A stretch of DNA of 64,000 bases from Pseudomonas koreensis (lineage in GTDB: Bacteria > Pseudomonadota > Gammaproteobacteria > Pseudomonadales > Pseudomonadaceae): NCBI RefSeq assembly GCF_012986595.1, contig NZ_JAAQYM010000004.1, forward strand, positions 248,001 to 312,000, in the 5' to 3' direction. This document shows positions 1-9,757 of this stretch, piece by piece. The notes beneath the pieces were generated by a model, which saw nothing but the letters and a program-made list of their open reading frames with translations, did no database searches and was not told where the DNA came from. The translations under genes were made by a program, and so were the position numbers. The number at the start of each line of letters is the position of its first letter. Positions within the stretch are counted from its first letter, which is position 1.

Positions 1-610
1 ACATGCCGAGCCGCTGTTGCAGCTCGATCAGCAGCTCGAGGATTTTCTGCTGCACGGTCACGTCGAGCGCCGTGGTCGGCTCATCGGCGATCAGCAGTTC
101 CGGCTCATTGGCCAGCGCCATCGCAATCATCACCCGTTGCCGCTGGCCGCCGGACAACTGGTGGGGATAGGCTTTCAAGCGCTGCAATGGCTGGCGAATG
201 CCCACCAGTTCAAGCAATTCCAACGTGCGCTCACGGGCGGCGCGGCCCTTGAGGCCCTTGTGAATCTCCAGCACTTCGCTGACCTGTCGTTCCACGGTGT
301 GCAGTGGATTGAGCGAGGTCATCGGCTCCTGGAAGATCATCGCAATCCGGTTGCCGCGCAAACCGCGCAGGTGCTGCTCGCTGGCCTGCAGCAAGTTGAC
401 GCCGCCATAGGCAATCGAACCGCTGCTGCTGACGGATTTACCCGGCAACAAACGCAAGATCGAATGCGCCGTGACCGACTTGCCCGAACCGGACTCACCG
501 ACCAGCGCCAGACATTCGCCACGACGAATGTCCAGGTTCAAACCGTGCACCACGGCCTGTTCGCCAAAGGCCACGCGCAGGTCGCGGATCTCGATCAAAT
601 TTTCTTTCAT
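1..610 (-). CDS. yejF: Peptide ABC transporter ATP-binding protein, YejF-like (3' part beyond window)
   Basis: This is the ATPase of a peptide ABC importer, acting on the cytoplasmic face and powering YejB/YejE. About 203 N-terminal codons are visible and the gene runs off the left edge. Seen: Walker A GESGSGKS (about residues 38-45), Q-loop [10 protein letters not shown], the signature LSGGQRQR and Walker B LLIADEPT. YejF proteins carry two fused ATPase halves, so a second cassette is expected outside the window. The start ATG lies 1 nt after the yejE stop, which indicates translational coupling in the operon yejA-B-E-F. Assignment to Yej rather than Dpp/Opp rests on the gene order and on the YejA and YejB sequences. 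Confidence 0.9.
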   Translation of the reverse strand, partial: MKENLIEIRDLRVAFGEQAVVHGLNLDIRRGECLALVGESGSGKSVTAHSILRLLPGKSVSSSGSIAYGGVNLLQASEQHLRGLRGNRIAMIFQEPMTSLNPLHTVERQVSEVLEIHKGLKGRAARERTLELLELVGIRQPLQRLKAYPHQLSGGQRQRVMIAMALANEPELLIADEPTTALDVTVQQKILELLIELQQRLGM

Positions 611-611
611 G

Positions 612-1634
612 TCAGCTCCTCGGATCGAACGCATCTCGGCAAGCCTCACCGATGAACACCAACAAAGACAGAATCAGCGCCAAGGCAAAAAACGCCGTCA
701 GCCCCAGCCACGGCGCCTGCAGATTGCGCTTGGCCTGACCGATCAACTCGCCCAGCGAGGCCGTCCCCGCCGGCATGCCGAAGCCGAGAAAATCCAGCGC
801 TGTGAGGGTGGCGATAGCCCCCGTCAGAATGAACGGCAGGTAGGTCAGGGTGGAGGTCATCGCGTTGGGCAGGATGTGCCGGCGCATCAGCTCACTGTCG
901 GTCAGCCCCAAGGCCCGTGCGGCTTTGACGTATTCCAGATTGCGCCCGCGGAGGAATTCGGCGCGCACCACATCGACCAGTGCCAGCCAGGAAAACAGCG
1001 CCATGATCCCCAGCAGCCACCAGAAACTCGGCGAGACAAACCCGGACAGAATGATCAGCAGATACAGCACCGGCAAACCCGACCAGATCTCCAGCAGCCG
1101 TTGCCCGAGCAGGTCGACCCAACCGCCGTAATACCCTTGCAACGCCCCGGCAACGATGCCGACCAACGCACTGATGCCGGTGAGGATCAGCGCAAACAGA
1201 ATCGAAATCCGTGTGCCGAAAATCACCCGCGCCAACACGTCACGCGCCTGATCGTCGGTGCCCAGCCAGTTGCGCGCCGAGGGCGGACTCGGCGCCGGTT
1301 CGGCGAGGTCGTAGTTGACCGTGTCGTAACTGAACGGAATCGGCGGAAACAGCATCCAGCCGCCCTGATCCTCGATCAGCCCGTGCACGTAAGCGCTGGC
1401 GTAATCCGGCTGGAATGGCAGCTCGCCGCCGAAATCGGTTTCCAGGTATTCGCTGAGGATCGGGAAATACCACGCGCCGTGATAGCGGATCACCAAGGGT
1501 TTGTCGTTGGCGATCAGTTCGCCGCCGAGGCAGATCAGGCACAAACCGAGGAACAGCCACAGCGACCAGCGTCCACGGCGATTGGCCTTGAACTGCGCGA
1601 CACGGCGCTGGCCCAGAGGAGAGAGTGTGAACAT
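612..1634 (-). CDS. yejE: Peptide ABC transporter permease, YejE-like
   Basis: Inner-membrane permease of 340 residues, the second channel subunit of the Yej-type peptide importer. An N-terminal membrane segment follows a basic start (about residues 24-44). A long periplasmic loop comes next, then several C-terminal segments of the BPD_transp_1 fold. The cytoplasmic EAA loop that contacts the ATPase is visible as EYVKAARALGLTD with a following G-to-LPN stretch. The start codon overlaps the yejB stop (TGATG), so the two are coupled. Length and the long insertion after the first helix match YejE better than DppC/OppC. Confidence 0.9.
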   Translation of the reverse strand: MFTLSPLGQRRVAQFKANRRGRWSLWLFLGLCLICLGGELIANDKPLVIRYHGAWYFPILSEYLETDFGGELPFQPDYASAYVHGLIEDQGGWMLFPPIPFSYDTVNYDLAEPAPSPPSARNWLGTDDQARDVLARVIFGTRISILFALILTGISALVGIVAGALQGYYGGWVDLLGQRLLEIWSGLPVLYLLIILSGFVSPSFWWLLGIMALFSWLALVDVVRAEFLRGRNLEYVKAARALGLTDSELMRRHILPNAMTSTLTYLPFILTGAIATLTALDFLGFGMPAGTASLGELIGQAKRNLQAPWLGLTAFFALALILSLLVFIGEACRDAFDPRS

Positions 1635-2698
1635 CAGGCAGTCCTCGCCGAGAAGTCGATGCGCGGGTCGAGCAGGGTGTAGCAGAGGTCGCCGATCAGC
1701 TTGATCAGCAGACCGAACAGGGTGAACAGAAACAGCGCGCCGAACACCACCGGATAGTCCCGCGATACCGCCGCTTCGTAGCTCATGCGCCCGAGGCCGT
1801 CGAGGTTGAAGAGGGTTTCGATCAACAGGGAACCGGCGAAAAACACCTCGATCAGCGCCGACGGCACGCCGGCCACCACCAGCAGCATCGCATTGCGAAA
1901 CACATGGCCATACAGCACGCGGCGTTCGGTCAAGCCTTTGGCTCGCGCGGTGATCACGTATTGGCGGCTGATCTCGTTGAGGAAGCTGTTTTTGGTGAGG
2001 ATGGTCAGCGTGGCAAAACCGCCGATCACCAGCGCGGTCACCGGCAACACCAGGTGCCAGAGGTAGTCACCGACCTTGGCCAGCGTGCCGAGGCTGTCGA
2101 AGTCATCCGACATCAGGCCCTGCACCGGAAACCAGTTGACGTAGCTGCCGCCGGCGAACACCACGATCAGCAGCATCGCAAAGAGAAACGCCGGCATCGC
2201 ATAGCCGATGATGATCGCCGTGCTGCTCCAGACATCGAAGGCGCTGCCGTGCCTGATCGCTTTGCGAATGCCCAAGGGAATTGAAATCAGGTAAGTGATC
2301 AGCGTCGCCCACAGGCCGAGCGACAACGACACCGGCAACTTCTGCAGGATCAGATCGGTGACCTTGGCGCCGCGAAAGAAACTGCTGCCCAGATCCAGCC
2401 GGGCGTAGTTTTTCAGCATCAGCCACAGGCGTTCGTGCATCGGTTTGTCAAAGCCGTAGTGGTGTTTGATGTCCTCGATCAGCGCCGGGTCGAGACCACG
2501 GCTGCTGCGCCCGGCACCGCCCGTTGCGGCAACTTCGCCACCGCCGCCCATGCTGTGCCCGCCGAAGCCTTGCAGGCGCGCAATGGCTTGTTCCACCGGG
2601 CCACCCGGGGCGGCCTGCACGATAAGAAAATTGACCACCAGAATGCACAGCAGCGTGGGGATGATCAGCAGCAGGCGCCTGCCCAGATAACGCAGCAT
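1634..2698 (-). CDS. yejB: Peptide ABC transporter permease, YejB-like
   Basis: Inner-membrane permease of about 354 residues, partner of YejE. I place the start at [11 protein letters not shown] (2698), 1 nt after the yejA stop. A longer in-frame start at 2716 would overlap yejA. Seen: a first membrane helix with basic flank, a periplasmic loop containing a Gly-rich stretch ([10 protein letters not shown]), five further hydrophobic segments and an EAA-type loop ([15 protein letters not shown]). The Gly-rich insertion in the first periplasmic loop is characteristic of YejB proteins. It overlaps yejE by one base. Confidence 0.9.
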   Translation of the reverse strand: MLRYLGRRLLLIIPTLLCILVVNFLIVQAAPGGPVEQAIARLQGFGGHSMGGGGEVAATGGAGRSSRGLDPALIEDIKHHYGFDKPMHERLWLMLKNYARLDLGSSFFRGAKVTDLILQKLPVSLSLGLWATLITYLISIPLGIRKAIRHGSAFDVWSSTAIIIGYAMPAFLFAMLLIVVFAGGSYVNWFPVQGLMSDDFDSLGTLAKVGDYLWHLVLPVTALVIGGFATLTILTKNSFLNEISRQYVITARAKGLTERRVLYGHVFRNAMLLVVAGVPSALIEVFFAGSLLIETLFNLDGLGRMSYEAAVSRDYPVVFGALFLFTLFGLLIKLIGDLCYTLLDPRIDFSARTA

Positions 2699-2699
2699 G

Positions 2700-4565
2700 T
2701 CACTGGCCCCCCGCAAGCTGGGTGTGCATCTGTTGCGTGGTCAGCGGCTTGGCCGAGACCTCCCACCAGGTGTTGAGGCCTTCGTCGTACGCCGGTTGCA
2801 CCGCCGGCATGCCGAAACGGTTCTGATACACCGTTGGCGTGCCTTTGGAGTAGTAGTTGGGAATCATGTAGTAACCCCATTGCAGCACCCGGTCGAGGGC
2901 GCGCGCGTAATGCACCATGGCTTGGCGGGTGTCGGCCTTGACCAGCCCGTCGATCAGTTGATCGACCGCCGGGTTGGCCAGCACCATCGAGTTCGAACTG
3001 CCGACCTGCGTGGCACTTTGCGAGGCGTACAGGCTGTACAACTCGCGGCCGGGGGAGACGATCGGATCGCCACTGCGCGGGAAACTGGTGACGATCATGT
3101 CGTAGTCCCGGGCGTTGAGCCGATTGACGTATTGCGCCGAGTCGATGCGCCGCAGATTCAGAGTGATGCCGATCTGCGCGAGGGTGCGTTTGAACGGCAG
3201 CAGCATGCGATCGAAACCGCCCTGACCGTCGAGGAAGGTGAACTCCAGCGGTTCGCCGGCGGCATTGACCAGTCGACTGTGTTGCGGCGTCCAGCCAGCG
3301 TCGGCGAGCAGCTTCAGCGCTTGCAGTTGCTTGTCGCGGATGTAGCCGCTGCCATCGGTTTTCGGCGCCTGATAGACCTCGGTGAACACCTCGTCGGGAA
3401 TCTGCCCGCGCAGCGGTTCGAGGATCTGCAATTCTTCGGCGTCGGGCAGGGCGGTCGCGGCCATTTCACTCTTCGGCCAGAAGCTGTTCTGGCGCACGTA
3501 GAAACCGCGCATCATCTGCTTGTTGGTCCACTCGAAATCCCACAGCAGGCTGATCGCCTGACGCACCCGGCGATCCTGGAAAATCGGGTTTTGCAGGTTG
3601 AACACGAAGCCCTGCGCCGCCGTCGGTTTGTCCGGGGCGAGGATCGATTGCTGCAGGCGACCGTCACGCAACGCCGGGCTGTCGTAGCCGACCACGTAAC
3701 CGGATGAGGAAAACTCGCGGTTGTAGTCGAACGCGCCGGCCTGCAGCAGTTGGCGGGCGACGTCGGTGTCGCCGTAGAAATTCACCGTCAGCGTGTCGAA
3801 GTTGTACATCCCGCGACTCACCGGCAGGTCCTTGCCCCACCAGTCCGGATCGCGTTCGAAACTGATGCTGCGCCCGGCATCGACCTTGCTCACGCGGTAC
3901 GGGCCGCTGCCCAGTGGTGGCTCGAAACCGCCGCCGTTGGCGAAATCACGGGTCTTCCACCAGTGCTCGGGCAGTACGCGCATCGTCGCCAGGTCCAGCG
4001 CCAGGGTGCGGTTGAGGTTGTTCTTGAAGGTGAAACGCACCTGCCGTGGCCCTTCGATTTCGACGTCCTGCACGTCGGCGTATTGCTGGCGATAACTGAG
4101 GCTGCCCTTGGTCATCAGCAGGTTGAAGGTGTAGCGCACGTCTTCGGCGGTGATCGGTGTGCCGTCGGCGAAGCGTGCCTTGGGGTTCAGGGTGAAGCGC
4201 ACCCACAGCCCTTCGGGATCGCGTTCGATCTGCTGCGCGACCAGAGCGTAGACGGTGTACGGCTCGTCCAGCGAACGGAACGCCAGCGGCGCATACACCC
4301 AGTCGTTGACCTGCACCACGGAAATGTCCTGATCGGCATACGGGGTGATGTAGTTGTACTGGCCGATCTCCATCGACGCGCGACTGAGCGAACCGCCCTT
4401 GGGCGCGTCGGGATCGACGAAATCGAAATGCTTGAACCCCGCCGGATACTTCGGCGCCTCGCCGTACACGGTCAGCGCATAACTGCCGCCGGCCAGCGCC
4501 GAGGTGCCGGTGCACAGCAGCGCGCTGCCGAGCAGCAGAGCGGCCATGTTGCGCATGAAATTCAT
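2700..4565 (-). CDS. yejA: Periplasmic peptide-binding protein, YejA-like (SBP family 5)
   Basis: Extracellular solute-binding protein of 621 residues that delivers substrate to YejBEF. The N-terminus is a Sec signal peptide, with cleavage likely after SALA near residue 25. The mature part shows family-5 hallmarks, including AEDVRYTFN and a GSGPYRV segment followed by [11 protein letters not shown]. In this family E. coli YejA serves microcin C uptake, and a P. aeruginosa relative imports peptidyl nucleosides; the substrate here is unknown. A GAGG Shine-Dalgarno lies 9 nt before the ATG. It is the first gene of yejABEF. A palindromic repeat separates it from the TonB-dependent receptor on the same strand. 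Confidence 0.9.
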   Translation of the reverse strand: MNFMRNMAALLLGSALLCTGTSALAGGSYALTVYGEAPKYPAGFKHFDFVDPDAPKGGSLSRASMEIGQYNYITPYADQDISVVQVNDWVYAPLAFRSLDEPYTVYALVAQQIERDPEGLWVRFTLNPKARFADGTPITAEDVRYTFNLLMTKGSLSYRQQYADVQDVEIEGPRQVRFTFKNNLNRTLALDLATMRVLPEHWWKTRDFANGGGFEPPLGSGPYRVSKVDAGRSISFERDPDWWGKDLPVSRGMYNFDTLTVNFYGDTDVARQLLQAGAFDYNREFSSSGYVVGYDSPALRDGRLQQSILAPDKPTAAQGFVFNLQNPIFQDRRVRQAISLLWDFEWTNKQMMRGFYVRQNSFWPKSEMAATALPDAEELQILEPLRGQIPDEVFTEVYQAPKTDGSGYIRDKQLQALKLLADAGWTPQHSRLVNAAGEPLEFTFLDGQGGFDRMLLPFKRTLAQIGITLNLRRIDSAQYVNRLNARDYDMIVTSFPRSGDPIVSPGRELYSLYASQSATQVGSSNSMVLANPAVDQLIDGLVKADTRQAMVHYARALDRVLQWGYYMIPNYYSKGTPTVYQNRFGMPAVQPAYDEGLNTWWEVSAKPLTTQQMHTQLAGGQ

Positions 4566-4611
4566 GAAGTTTTTCCTCTAAGCCCGAAAACTCACTAGCA
4601 GCGCTAAAAAC

Positions 4612-4725
4612 TGTGGCGAGGGAGCTTGCTCCCGCCGGGCTGCGAAGCCGCCCCAAAAATCAGACTGACCCTGCAGATTTTTGTGAGTGCTGCGCACTCA
4701 AGCGGGAGCAAGCTCCCTCGCCACA
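4612..4725. repeat. REP/REPIN-type palindromic repeat, family A
   Basis: Two near-perfect inverted arms (4612-4635 and 4702-4725), built on GGCGAGGGAGCTTGCTCCCG, enclose a less conserved centre. The same family recurs at 16104, 28851, 35303, 43568 and 62505. It lies between the receptor and yejA. Confidence 0.9.
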
Positions 4726-4762
4726 AAGGTTTGCATTCACCCGGTTTTACGGTGTTGGTGCC

Positions 4763-7474
4763 TTAGAAGTGATACGTCATGCGCGCAAACAACGTGCGCC
4801 CCAGCGGGTCGGTGTAGCGCGGGTCATAGCCGCTCTGGAAGTTGTAGGCCTGGTTGGTGAACGGCGGGTTGCGGTCGAACATGTTCTTCATCCCGGCATC
4901 GACATCCAGCACCTTGTTGAAGGTGTAGCCAGCCGACAGGTCCCACACCGAGTACGACGCCACCCGCGCGTGGGTATCGCGGTCGTAGTCGTTGTAACCG
5001 GTGGTGAAGCGGTTGGTCAGCGACGCCCGTGCGGCGCCGAAGGTCCAGCTGCCGGTGAGGTTGTGCTTCCACCGCGCGATCACGCCGTCCCCTTCGAAGT
5101 CGCCGACCTTGTCGGTAAACGGGCCTTTGATGGTGCTCTGGAAGTCGTAACTGTCGACGTAGGTGCCTTGCAGCCCCAGGCCGAACTGACCGTACGGCGT
5201 GTTCGGGAAGCGATAGTCCAGCGACACATCGACACCGTTGGTTTCGACGATGCCGAGGTTGGCGTTGCCGGTAACGATGTAGTTGAGCGTGCCGTCGGCG
5301 TTGCGCACGAAACGATCCGGGTAGGTGCCGGCCTGATCAAACACGGTGGATTCGGGGAACGGCTGGATCTGATTGGAGATGTGAATCCACCAGAAATCCA
5401 GGCCCACCGACAGGTTGCTGACCGGCTGATAGACGAAGCCCAGGGTCACGTTGCGCGCTTTCTCCGGGGCCAGATCCTGGTTGCCACCGATCTGATTGAG
5501 GAACTGCTGGCCGCAATCGCGTCCGCCGTTGCCGCCCGGTTGCACGACGCCGCCGGTACACAGCACCGGGTCGTTGTAGTAGCCCTGGGTGTAAGTGATG
5601 CTGCGCGGCGAATACAGCTCGTACAGGGACGGCGCACGGAAGCCTTCGCTGTACGCGCCGCGCACCACCAGCTCTTTGAGCGGCTGATAGCGGAACGAGT
5701 ATTTCGGGTTGGTGGTGCTGCCGAAGTCGCTGTATTTGTCGTGGCGCACGGCGGCGGACAGTTCGAGGCTGTCGAGCACTGGCACGTTGATTTCGGCGTA
5801 CGCGGCTTTCACGCTGCGGTCGCCCTCGACGCTACCGGCCGGGTCGATACCGAGGCTCTGGATGTCGCCGGCAAACTGCTCGAAGTCCTGATGAAATTTC
5901 TCTTTGCGGTATTCACCGCCCAGCGCCAGACCGGCAGGGCCGGCACCGAACCAGTCACCGATCTCACGGCTGATCCGACCGTCGAAACCGGCCACACGGC
6001 CGACGGCGGTGGTGTAGGCACCGTGGTACATGGCAGCGTCGATGTACTGCTGCCCGGCGGCGGATTGCGGGCCGAACGGGTTGAGCAAACCGCTGGCCAG
6101 GCCATTGATCATCGCCTGATCGCTGACATAACCGCTTGTGACGCTGGAGACGATTTTGTTCTGGTTGTACGAGGCGCCGACGTTGTAATCCCAGCCGCCG
6201 ACCAGACCGTCGAAGCTCAGCAAAAAGCGCTGGCTGGTGTTCTGGTCTTTCGATTCACGCGGGCCGGCGGCGGTTTCGCGCCAGTTGACGTCGACCGGTT
6301 GCGTCGGGTCGAGGGCGAAGCCGGTCGGGCCGGGCGTGATGCCGTTGCCGGGGTAGTAGGGCGACGAGGAATCCAGGCTCAGGCCGGTCAATGGCGCCGG
6401 GCCGACAGCGGTGGCGTTGTTGTTGCGTGACCAGAAGTATTCGAGGTTGACGTTGTGGTCATCCGCCAGCTTGCCGGTGGTCTTGCCGAAGAACGAAGTC
6501 TTTTCGGTTTGCGGAATCAGGTCGATGTATTCGCGGGTGCTGAAACGGCACAAGCCGTCGCGCGCCACCAGGTTGGGGCCGTTGCAATTGCTGTTGGCCA
6601 ACGGGTTGGTGGCGTTGCCGTTCTGGCTGTAGTTGCCGGGGAATGCGGTGCCGGAGGTCTGGTCCAGACCTCGGCCGGGCACATAGTCGCGGGCGAACGA
6701 GCGGTCGTTGGCGTCGAGGTTCTGCTGCTTGTTGTAGTTGAACACGCCGAGCACGTTGAAGCGGTCCTGTTCCAGGTCGCCGTAGCCCCAACTGGCGCTC
6801 ATGTCCTTGGTAGCGCCACCGCCGCTGTGGGTCGGGGTTTCGCCGCCGAACGTGAGCTGGCCGTCGGTCAGGGATTTCTTGGTGATGAAGTTGATCACGC
6901 CGCCGATGGCGTCGGTGCCGTACAGGGCCGAGGCGCCGTCACGCAGGACTTCCACGCGCTCGATGGCGGCAAACGGGATCATGTTCAGATCCACCGCGCC
7001 GCCGGCCGAGTTGGTGCCGGACAGGGCGTTGTTGGCCAGTCGTCGACCGTTGAGCAGCACCAGTGTCTTGTTCGCGCCGATGCCGCGCATGTCGGCAAAC
7101 GAAGCGCCACCGGTGGCGGCGCCGACCGAGCCGGCGCTGTTGTTGATCGACTGGCTGCCGGTGATCCGCTGCACCAGTTCGGCGGTGGTGGTCACGCCCT
7201 GTTTGCGCAGTTCATCGGCCTTGAGAATGGTGATCGGCACCGCCGTCTCGGCATCGACCCGGCGAATCGCCGAACCGGTCACTTCCACCCGTTGCAGTTG
7301 CGTGGTCGGCGCGACCACCGCGGTCGCTGCCGGCACGGCCGCGTTGTCATCCTCGGCGGCGTGCACGGACCCGGCGCCCATCCCCATGGCCACCAGGTAC
7401 AACGGAACAAAACGGTGACGAGAAATCGTGGCCACCAAAGGTTTGAGCGTAAAGCGTGGAGTGTTCATCAGCAT
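4763..7474 (-). CDS. TonB-dependent outer-membrane receptor
   Basis: Outer-membrane beta-barrel receptor of about 903 residues, energised by TonB-ExbBD. I place the start at MLMNTPRF (7474), after a GGAAA stretch. A signal peptide follows (GAGSVHAAEDD, cleavage near residue 42). Next come a plug domain (VEVTGSAIRR, then IERVEVLRDGASALYG and GGVINFITKK), a long barrel, and a C-terminal aromatic strand ending MTYHF. No N-terminal signalling (STN) domain is seen, so it is a transducer-independent receptor. The plug resembles the large oligomer receptors of Xanthomonas/Caulobacter type more than classical siderophore receptors. Together with the adjoining yejABEF this suggests a peptide-like ligand, which is an inference. 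Confidence 0.92.
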   Translation of the reverse strand: MLMNTPRFTLKPLVATISRHRFVPLYLVAMGMGAGSVHAAEDDNAAVPAATAVVAPTTQLQRVEVTGSAIRRVDAETAVPITILKADELRKQGVTTTAELVQRITGSQSINNSAGSVGAATGGASFADMRGIGANKTLVLLNGRRLANNALSGTNSAGGAVDLNMIPFAAIERVEVLRDGASALYGTDAIGGVINFITKKSLTDGQLTFGGETPTHSGGGATKDMSASWGYGDLEQDRFNVLGVFNYNKQQNLDANDRSFARDYVPGRGLDQTSGTAFPGNYSQNGNATNPLANSNCNGPNLVARDGLCRFSTREYIDLIPQTEKTSFFGKTTGKLADDHNVNLEYFWSRNNNATAVGPAPLTGLSLDSSSPYYPGNGITPGPTGFALDPTQPVDVNWRETAAGPRESKDQNTSQRFLLSFDGLVGGWDYNVGASYNQNKIVSSVTSGYVSDQAMINGLASGLLNPFGPQSAAGQQYIDAAMYHGAYTTAVGRVAGFDGRISREIGDWFGAGPAGLALGGEYRKEKFHQDFEQFAGDIQSLGIDPAGSVEGDRSVKAAYAEINVPVLDSLELSAAVRHDKYSDFGSTTNPKYSFRYQPLKELVVRGAYSEGFRAPSLYELYSPRSITYTQGYYNDPVLCTGGVVQPGGNGGRDCGQQFLNQIGGNQDLAPEKARNVTLGFVYQPVSNLSVGLDFWWIHISNQIQPFPESTVFDQAGTYPDRFVRNADGTLNYIVTGNANLGIVETNGVDVSLDYRFPNTPYGQFGLGLQGTYVDSYDFQSTIKGPFTDKVGDFEGDGVIARWKHNLTGSWTFGAARASLTNRFTTGYNDYDRDTHARVASYSVWDLSAGYTFNKVLDVDAGMKNMFDRNPPFTNQAYNFQSGYDPRYTDPLGRTLFARMTYHF

Positions 7475-7638
7475 GGTTGTTTCCGACTTGTCAGACGTTA
7501 TCGAAATGGCCTTGTGAGCCCTCATTGCGCAGGTCACGGGGGTGCCGCGCCGCGAAAAACCACTTTCTTCAAGCAAGCCGATCCCCTCCGAAGACGCACT
7601 GCGTTTTTTCGGTCGGCTGATTGCGACGGGATGCTTCA

Positions 7639-7678
7639 GCGGTGTCGGGCGCGTTTCTCAGTGCGCGCCCGACACCGC
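7639..7678 (-). terminator. Strong hairpin between exbD and the receptor gene (attenuator or processing site)
   Basis: A perfect 15-bp stem (7639-7653 with 7664-7678) and a 10-nt loop sit 2 nt beyond the exbD stop. No U-tract follows on the minus strand, so it may act as a partial terminator, a stability element or a processing site rather than a full stop. Confidence 0.6.
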
Positions 7679-7680
7679 AC

Positions 7681-8082
7681 TCAGTGGGTGGTCATCACCG
7701 AGATCTTGCTGATGCCCGAGCGTTCGATGGACGCCATGGCCTTGGCCACCTGGCCGTAGTTGACGTTGGCGTCGGCCTGCAGTTGCACGCGCACCTCGCT
7801 GTCCTTGGCCTTGACCTCCTTGAGGCTGGCTTCCAGCGATTCCGGCGCCAGTTCGGTTTTCGCCAGATAGAACTTGCCGTCCTGATCGACGCTGACCACC
7901 ACCGGGTCTTTCTTCTCGGCGGGGGCGGCGGCGTCGGTTTTCGGCAGGTTGACCTTGATCGCGTTGGTCATCAGCGGCGCGGTGACGATGAACACCACCA
8001 GCAGCACCAACATCACGTCCACCAGCGGCGTGACGTTCATTTCGCTGAGCACTTCATCGCTGTCTTGAGTGGAGAACGACAT
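7681..8082 (-). CDS. exbD: Biopolymer transport protein ExbD
   Basis: Inner-membrane component of the TonB energy-transducing complex, 133 residues. It has a short cytoplasmic N-terminus, one membrane helix carrying the essential aspartate in the context VTPLVDVMLVLLVVF (Asp near residue 22), and a periplasmic domain. With ExbB it uses the proton gradient to energise TonB. Its ATG overlaps the exbB stop (TGATG), implying coupled translation. ExbD and TolR are related; the neighbouring tonB and receptor genes argue for ExbD. Confidence 0.93.
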   Translation of the reverse strand: MSFSTQDSDEVLSEMNVTPLVDVMLVLLVVFIVTAPLMTNAIKVNLPKTDAAAPAEKKDPVVVSVDQDGKFYLAKTELAPESLEASLKEVKAKDSEVRVQLQADANVNYGQVAKAMASIERSGISKISVMTTH

Positions 8083-8789
8083 CAGCTGGCCTCCCGCACG
8101 GCGGCCGTGGTTTTGCTGGCGATGGCCTGACGGCTGATGGAAAACGCGCTGCGCGAGGCGAGGGCGTCGAAGTCGTGGGCGAAGTCATCCATGTCCGCCG
8201 AGGCCAGTTTCAAACGGCGCAGGAAGAAGTTGTAAATCAGCACCGCCGGCACCGCGACGGCGATGCCCACGCCGGTGGCGATCAGTGCGTGACCGATCGG
8301 GCCGGCGACCGCTTCAAGGCTGGCCGAACCGGTTTCGCCGATGCTTTGCAGAGCTTCCATGATCCCCCACACGGTGCCGAACAGACCAATGAACGGCGCG
8401 GTGCTGCCGATACTGGCGAGGATCGCCTGGCCGTTTTCCAGGGAGCGGCGTTCTTTCTGGATCTGCTGGCGCAGGTTGCGTTCCAGGCGATCCGAACGGT
8501 TGATGGTGTGCGCCAGTTGCTGTGTGGTCTTTGGGGTTTCCTCCACCAGCAAGGCTTCGAAACCGCTGCTGGCGATACGGGCCAGCGAGCCCGGGTACTG
8601 GCTGGCATGTTCGGCGGCGGTGAGCAGGTCCGGCGCGCCCCAGAAGGCTTTGCTGAACTGTTTGTTCTGGGCTTTCTGGCGCAGGTATTGCGCCGACTTG
8701 ACCAGCAGGATCGCCCAGCTGACCACGGAAAACAGCACCAGGCCCCAGAGCACACCGGGGACAATCATCGAAGACAGTGAAGGGTTCAT
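8082..8789 (-). CDS. exbB: MotA/TolQ/ExbB proton channel protein ExbB
   Basis: Inner-membrane proton-channel subunit of 235 residues, forming the ExbB pentamer around ExbD. Seen: an N-terminal membrane segment (about residues 8-30), a cytoplasmic loop, and the conserved C-terminal pair of helices beginning LASIGSTAPFIGLFGTVWGI and continuing through GPIGHALIATGVGIAVAVPAV. A GAGGTG Shine-Dalgarno precedes the ATG. It lies 51 bp after tonB and overlaps exbD, so tonB-exbB-exbD form one unit. Confidence 0.93.
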   Translation of the reverse strand: MNPSLSSMIVPGVLWGLVLFSVVSWAILLVKSAQYLRQKAQNKQFSKAFWGAPDLLTAAEHASQYPGSLARIASSGFEALLVEETPKTTQQLAHTINRSDRLERNLRQQIQKERRSLENGQAILASIGSTAPFIGLFGTVWGIMEALQSIGETGSASLEAVAGPIGHALIATGVGIAVAVPAVLIYNFFLRRLKLASADMDDFAHDFDALASRSAFSISRQAIASKTTAAVREAS

Positions 8790-8840
8790 GGCTACACCTC
8801 GCTTGCATTAAGTCGGTTGTGAGTTCGTTGGGTTGTGCCG

Positions 8841-9656
8841 TTATTGCGGCAATTTGAAATCGATGGTCTGGGTGGCGAAGCCGTCAATCGGCGTGTCACC
8901 GCGTTTGGCCGGAATGAACTTCCAGTTCTTCACGGCCGCGACGGCTGCGTCATCCAGTTGCGGCTTGCCGCTGGACTTGGTCACGGTCACCGAACCGGCG
9001 CGACCGTTGGCCAACACCTGAATCCGCAGGACCACGCTGCCTTCCCAATTGCGTCGAAGGGCCAGCGACGGGTATTCCGGCGGTGGGTTGCCAAGGCTGG
9101 CGAGGCCGGAAATCGCTGCCGATTCCTTGACCGGACCGGGCGCGGCCGCCGGGGCCGATGGCGCGCTCGGTGTGGCCGGTGCAGCGGGAGCGGCCGGTGG
9201 TGCCGGGGCGGGCGGGGCTTTCGGCGGCTCGACCTTTTTCACCGGTTTCGGCTTCTCGACCGGTTTCGGTTTTTCGATCGGCTTGGGTTTCTCCACCGGT
9301 TTCGGCGGTGGCTTGACCGCGTCTTCGTCTTCCACCGGCTGTTCCGGTTCGGGCGGTGGTGGCGGTGGGGGCGGCGGCTCCGGCGTGGGCGGTGCCGGCG
9401 GCGTCGGGCTGCTCAGCTCGACGGTCATTTCCGGAATCTGCGGCGGGGTCGGCAGGGGTTCGGGCCGGGTCTGCTGGAGAAACCACCAGGCGCCGCCGTG
9501 TATCAGCGCCGACACCGCCACCAGTAACAGCATTTGCTGTTTGTTCAACCCGCCGGGTTGTGAGGTATTGGCTATGAAAGCCGGCCTGCCCGGCGGCGGG
9601 GTTGACGCTTCCCGCAACGGCCCCGGCAGGGGTCTGTGCTTTACCGCATCGTTCAT
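8841..9656 (-). CDS. tonB: TonB energy transducer
   Basis: TonB couples the ExbBD motor to outer-membrane receptors. The start at 9656 (MNDAVKHRPL) is chosen because GAGGGAGC precedes it; an upstream in-frame ATG at 9704 lacks such support. The protein is about 271 residues. It has one membrane anchor (LLLVAVSALIHGGAWWF), a Pro-rich periplasmic spacer with repeated EKPKP units, then a Pro/Ala-rich stretch, and a C-terminal TonB domain with the YPSLALRRNWEGSVVLR signature. It is a second, system-specific TonB rather than an obvious tonB1, judged by its linkage to one receptor. Confidence 0.93.
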   Translation of the reverse strand: MNDAVKHRPLPGPLREASTPPPGRPAFIANTSQPGGLNKQQMLLLVAVSALIHGGAWWFLQQTRPEPLPTPPQIPEMTVELSSPTPPAPPTPEPPPPPPPPPEPEQPVEDEDAVKPPPKPVEKPKPIEKPKPVEKPKPVKKVEPPKAPPAPAPPAAPAAPATPSAPSAPAAAPGPVKESAAISGLASLGNPPPEYPSLALRRNWEGSVVLRIQVLANGRAGSVTVTKSSGKPQLDDAAVAAVKNWKFIPAKRGDTPIDGFATQTIDFKLPQ

Positions 9657-9757
9657 TAAAGCTCCCTCGGGTTGATGAAGGGCAATAAGGTGCCGTCCGA
9701 ACATTTGGGTGATGTTCGAGTGGGTGGGTGCAACTTTCTTTTGGGTGTACGCAAGCC

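Noticed and set aside
7475..7576. A longer start for the TonB-dependent receptor (7576)
   Set aside because: The signal peptide begins at MLMNTPRF; the extension lies in front of it and lacks a ribosome-binding site.
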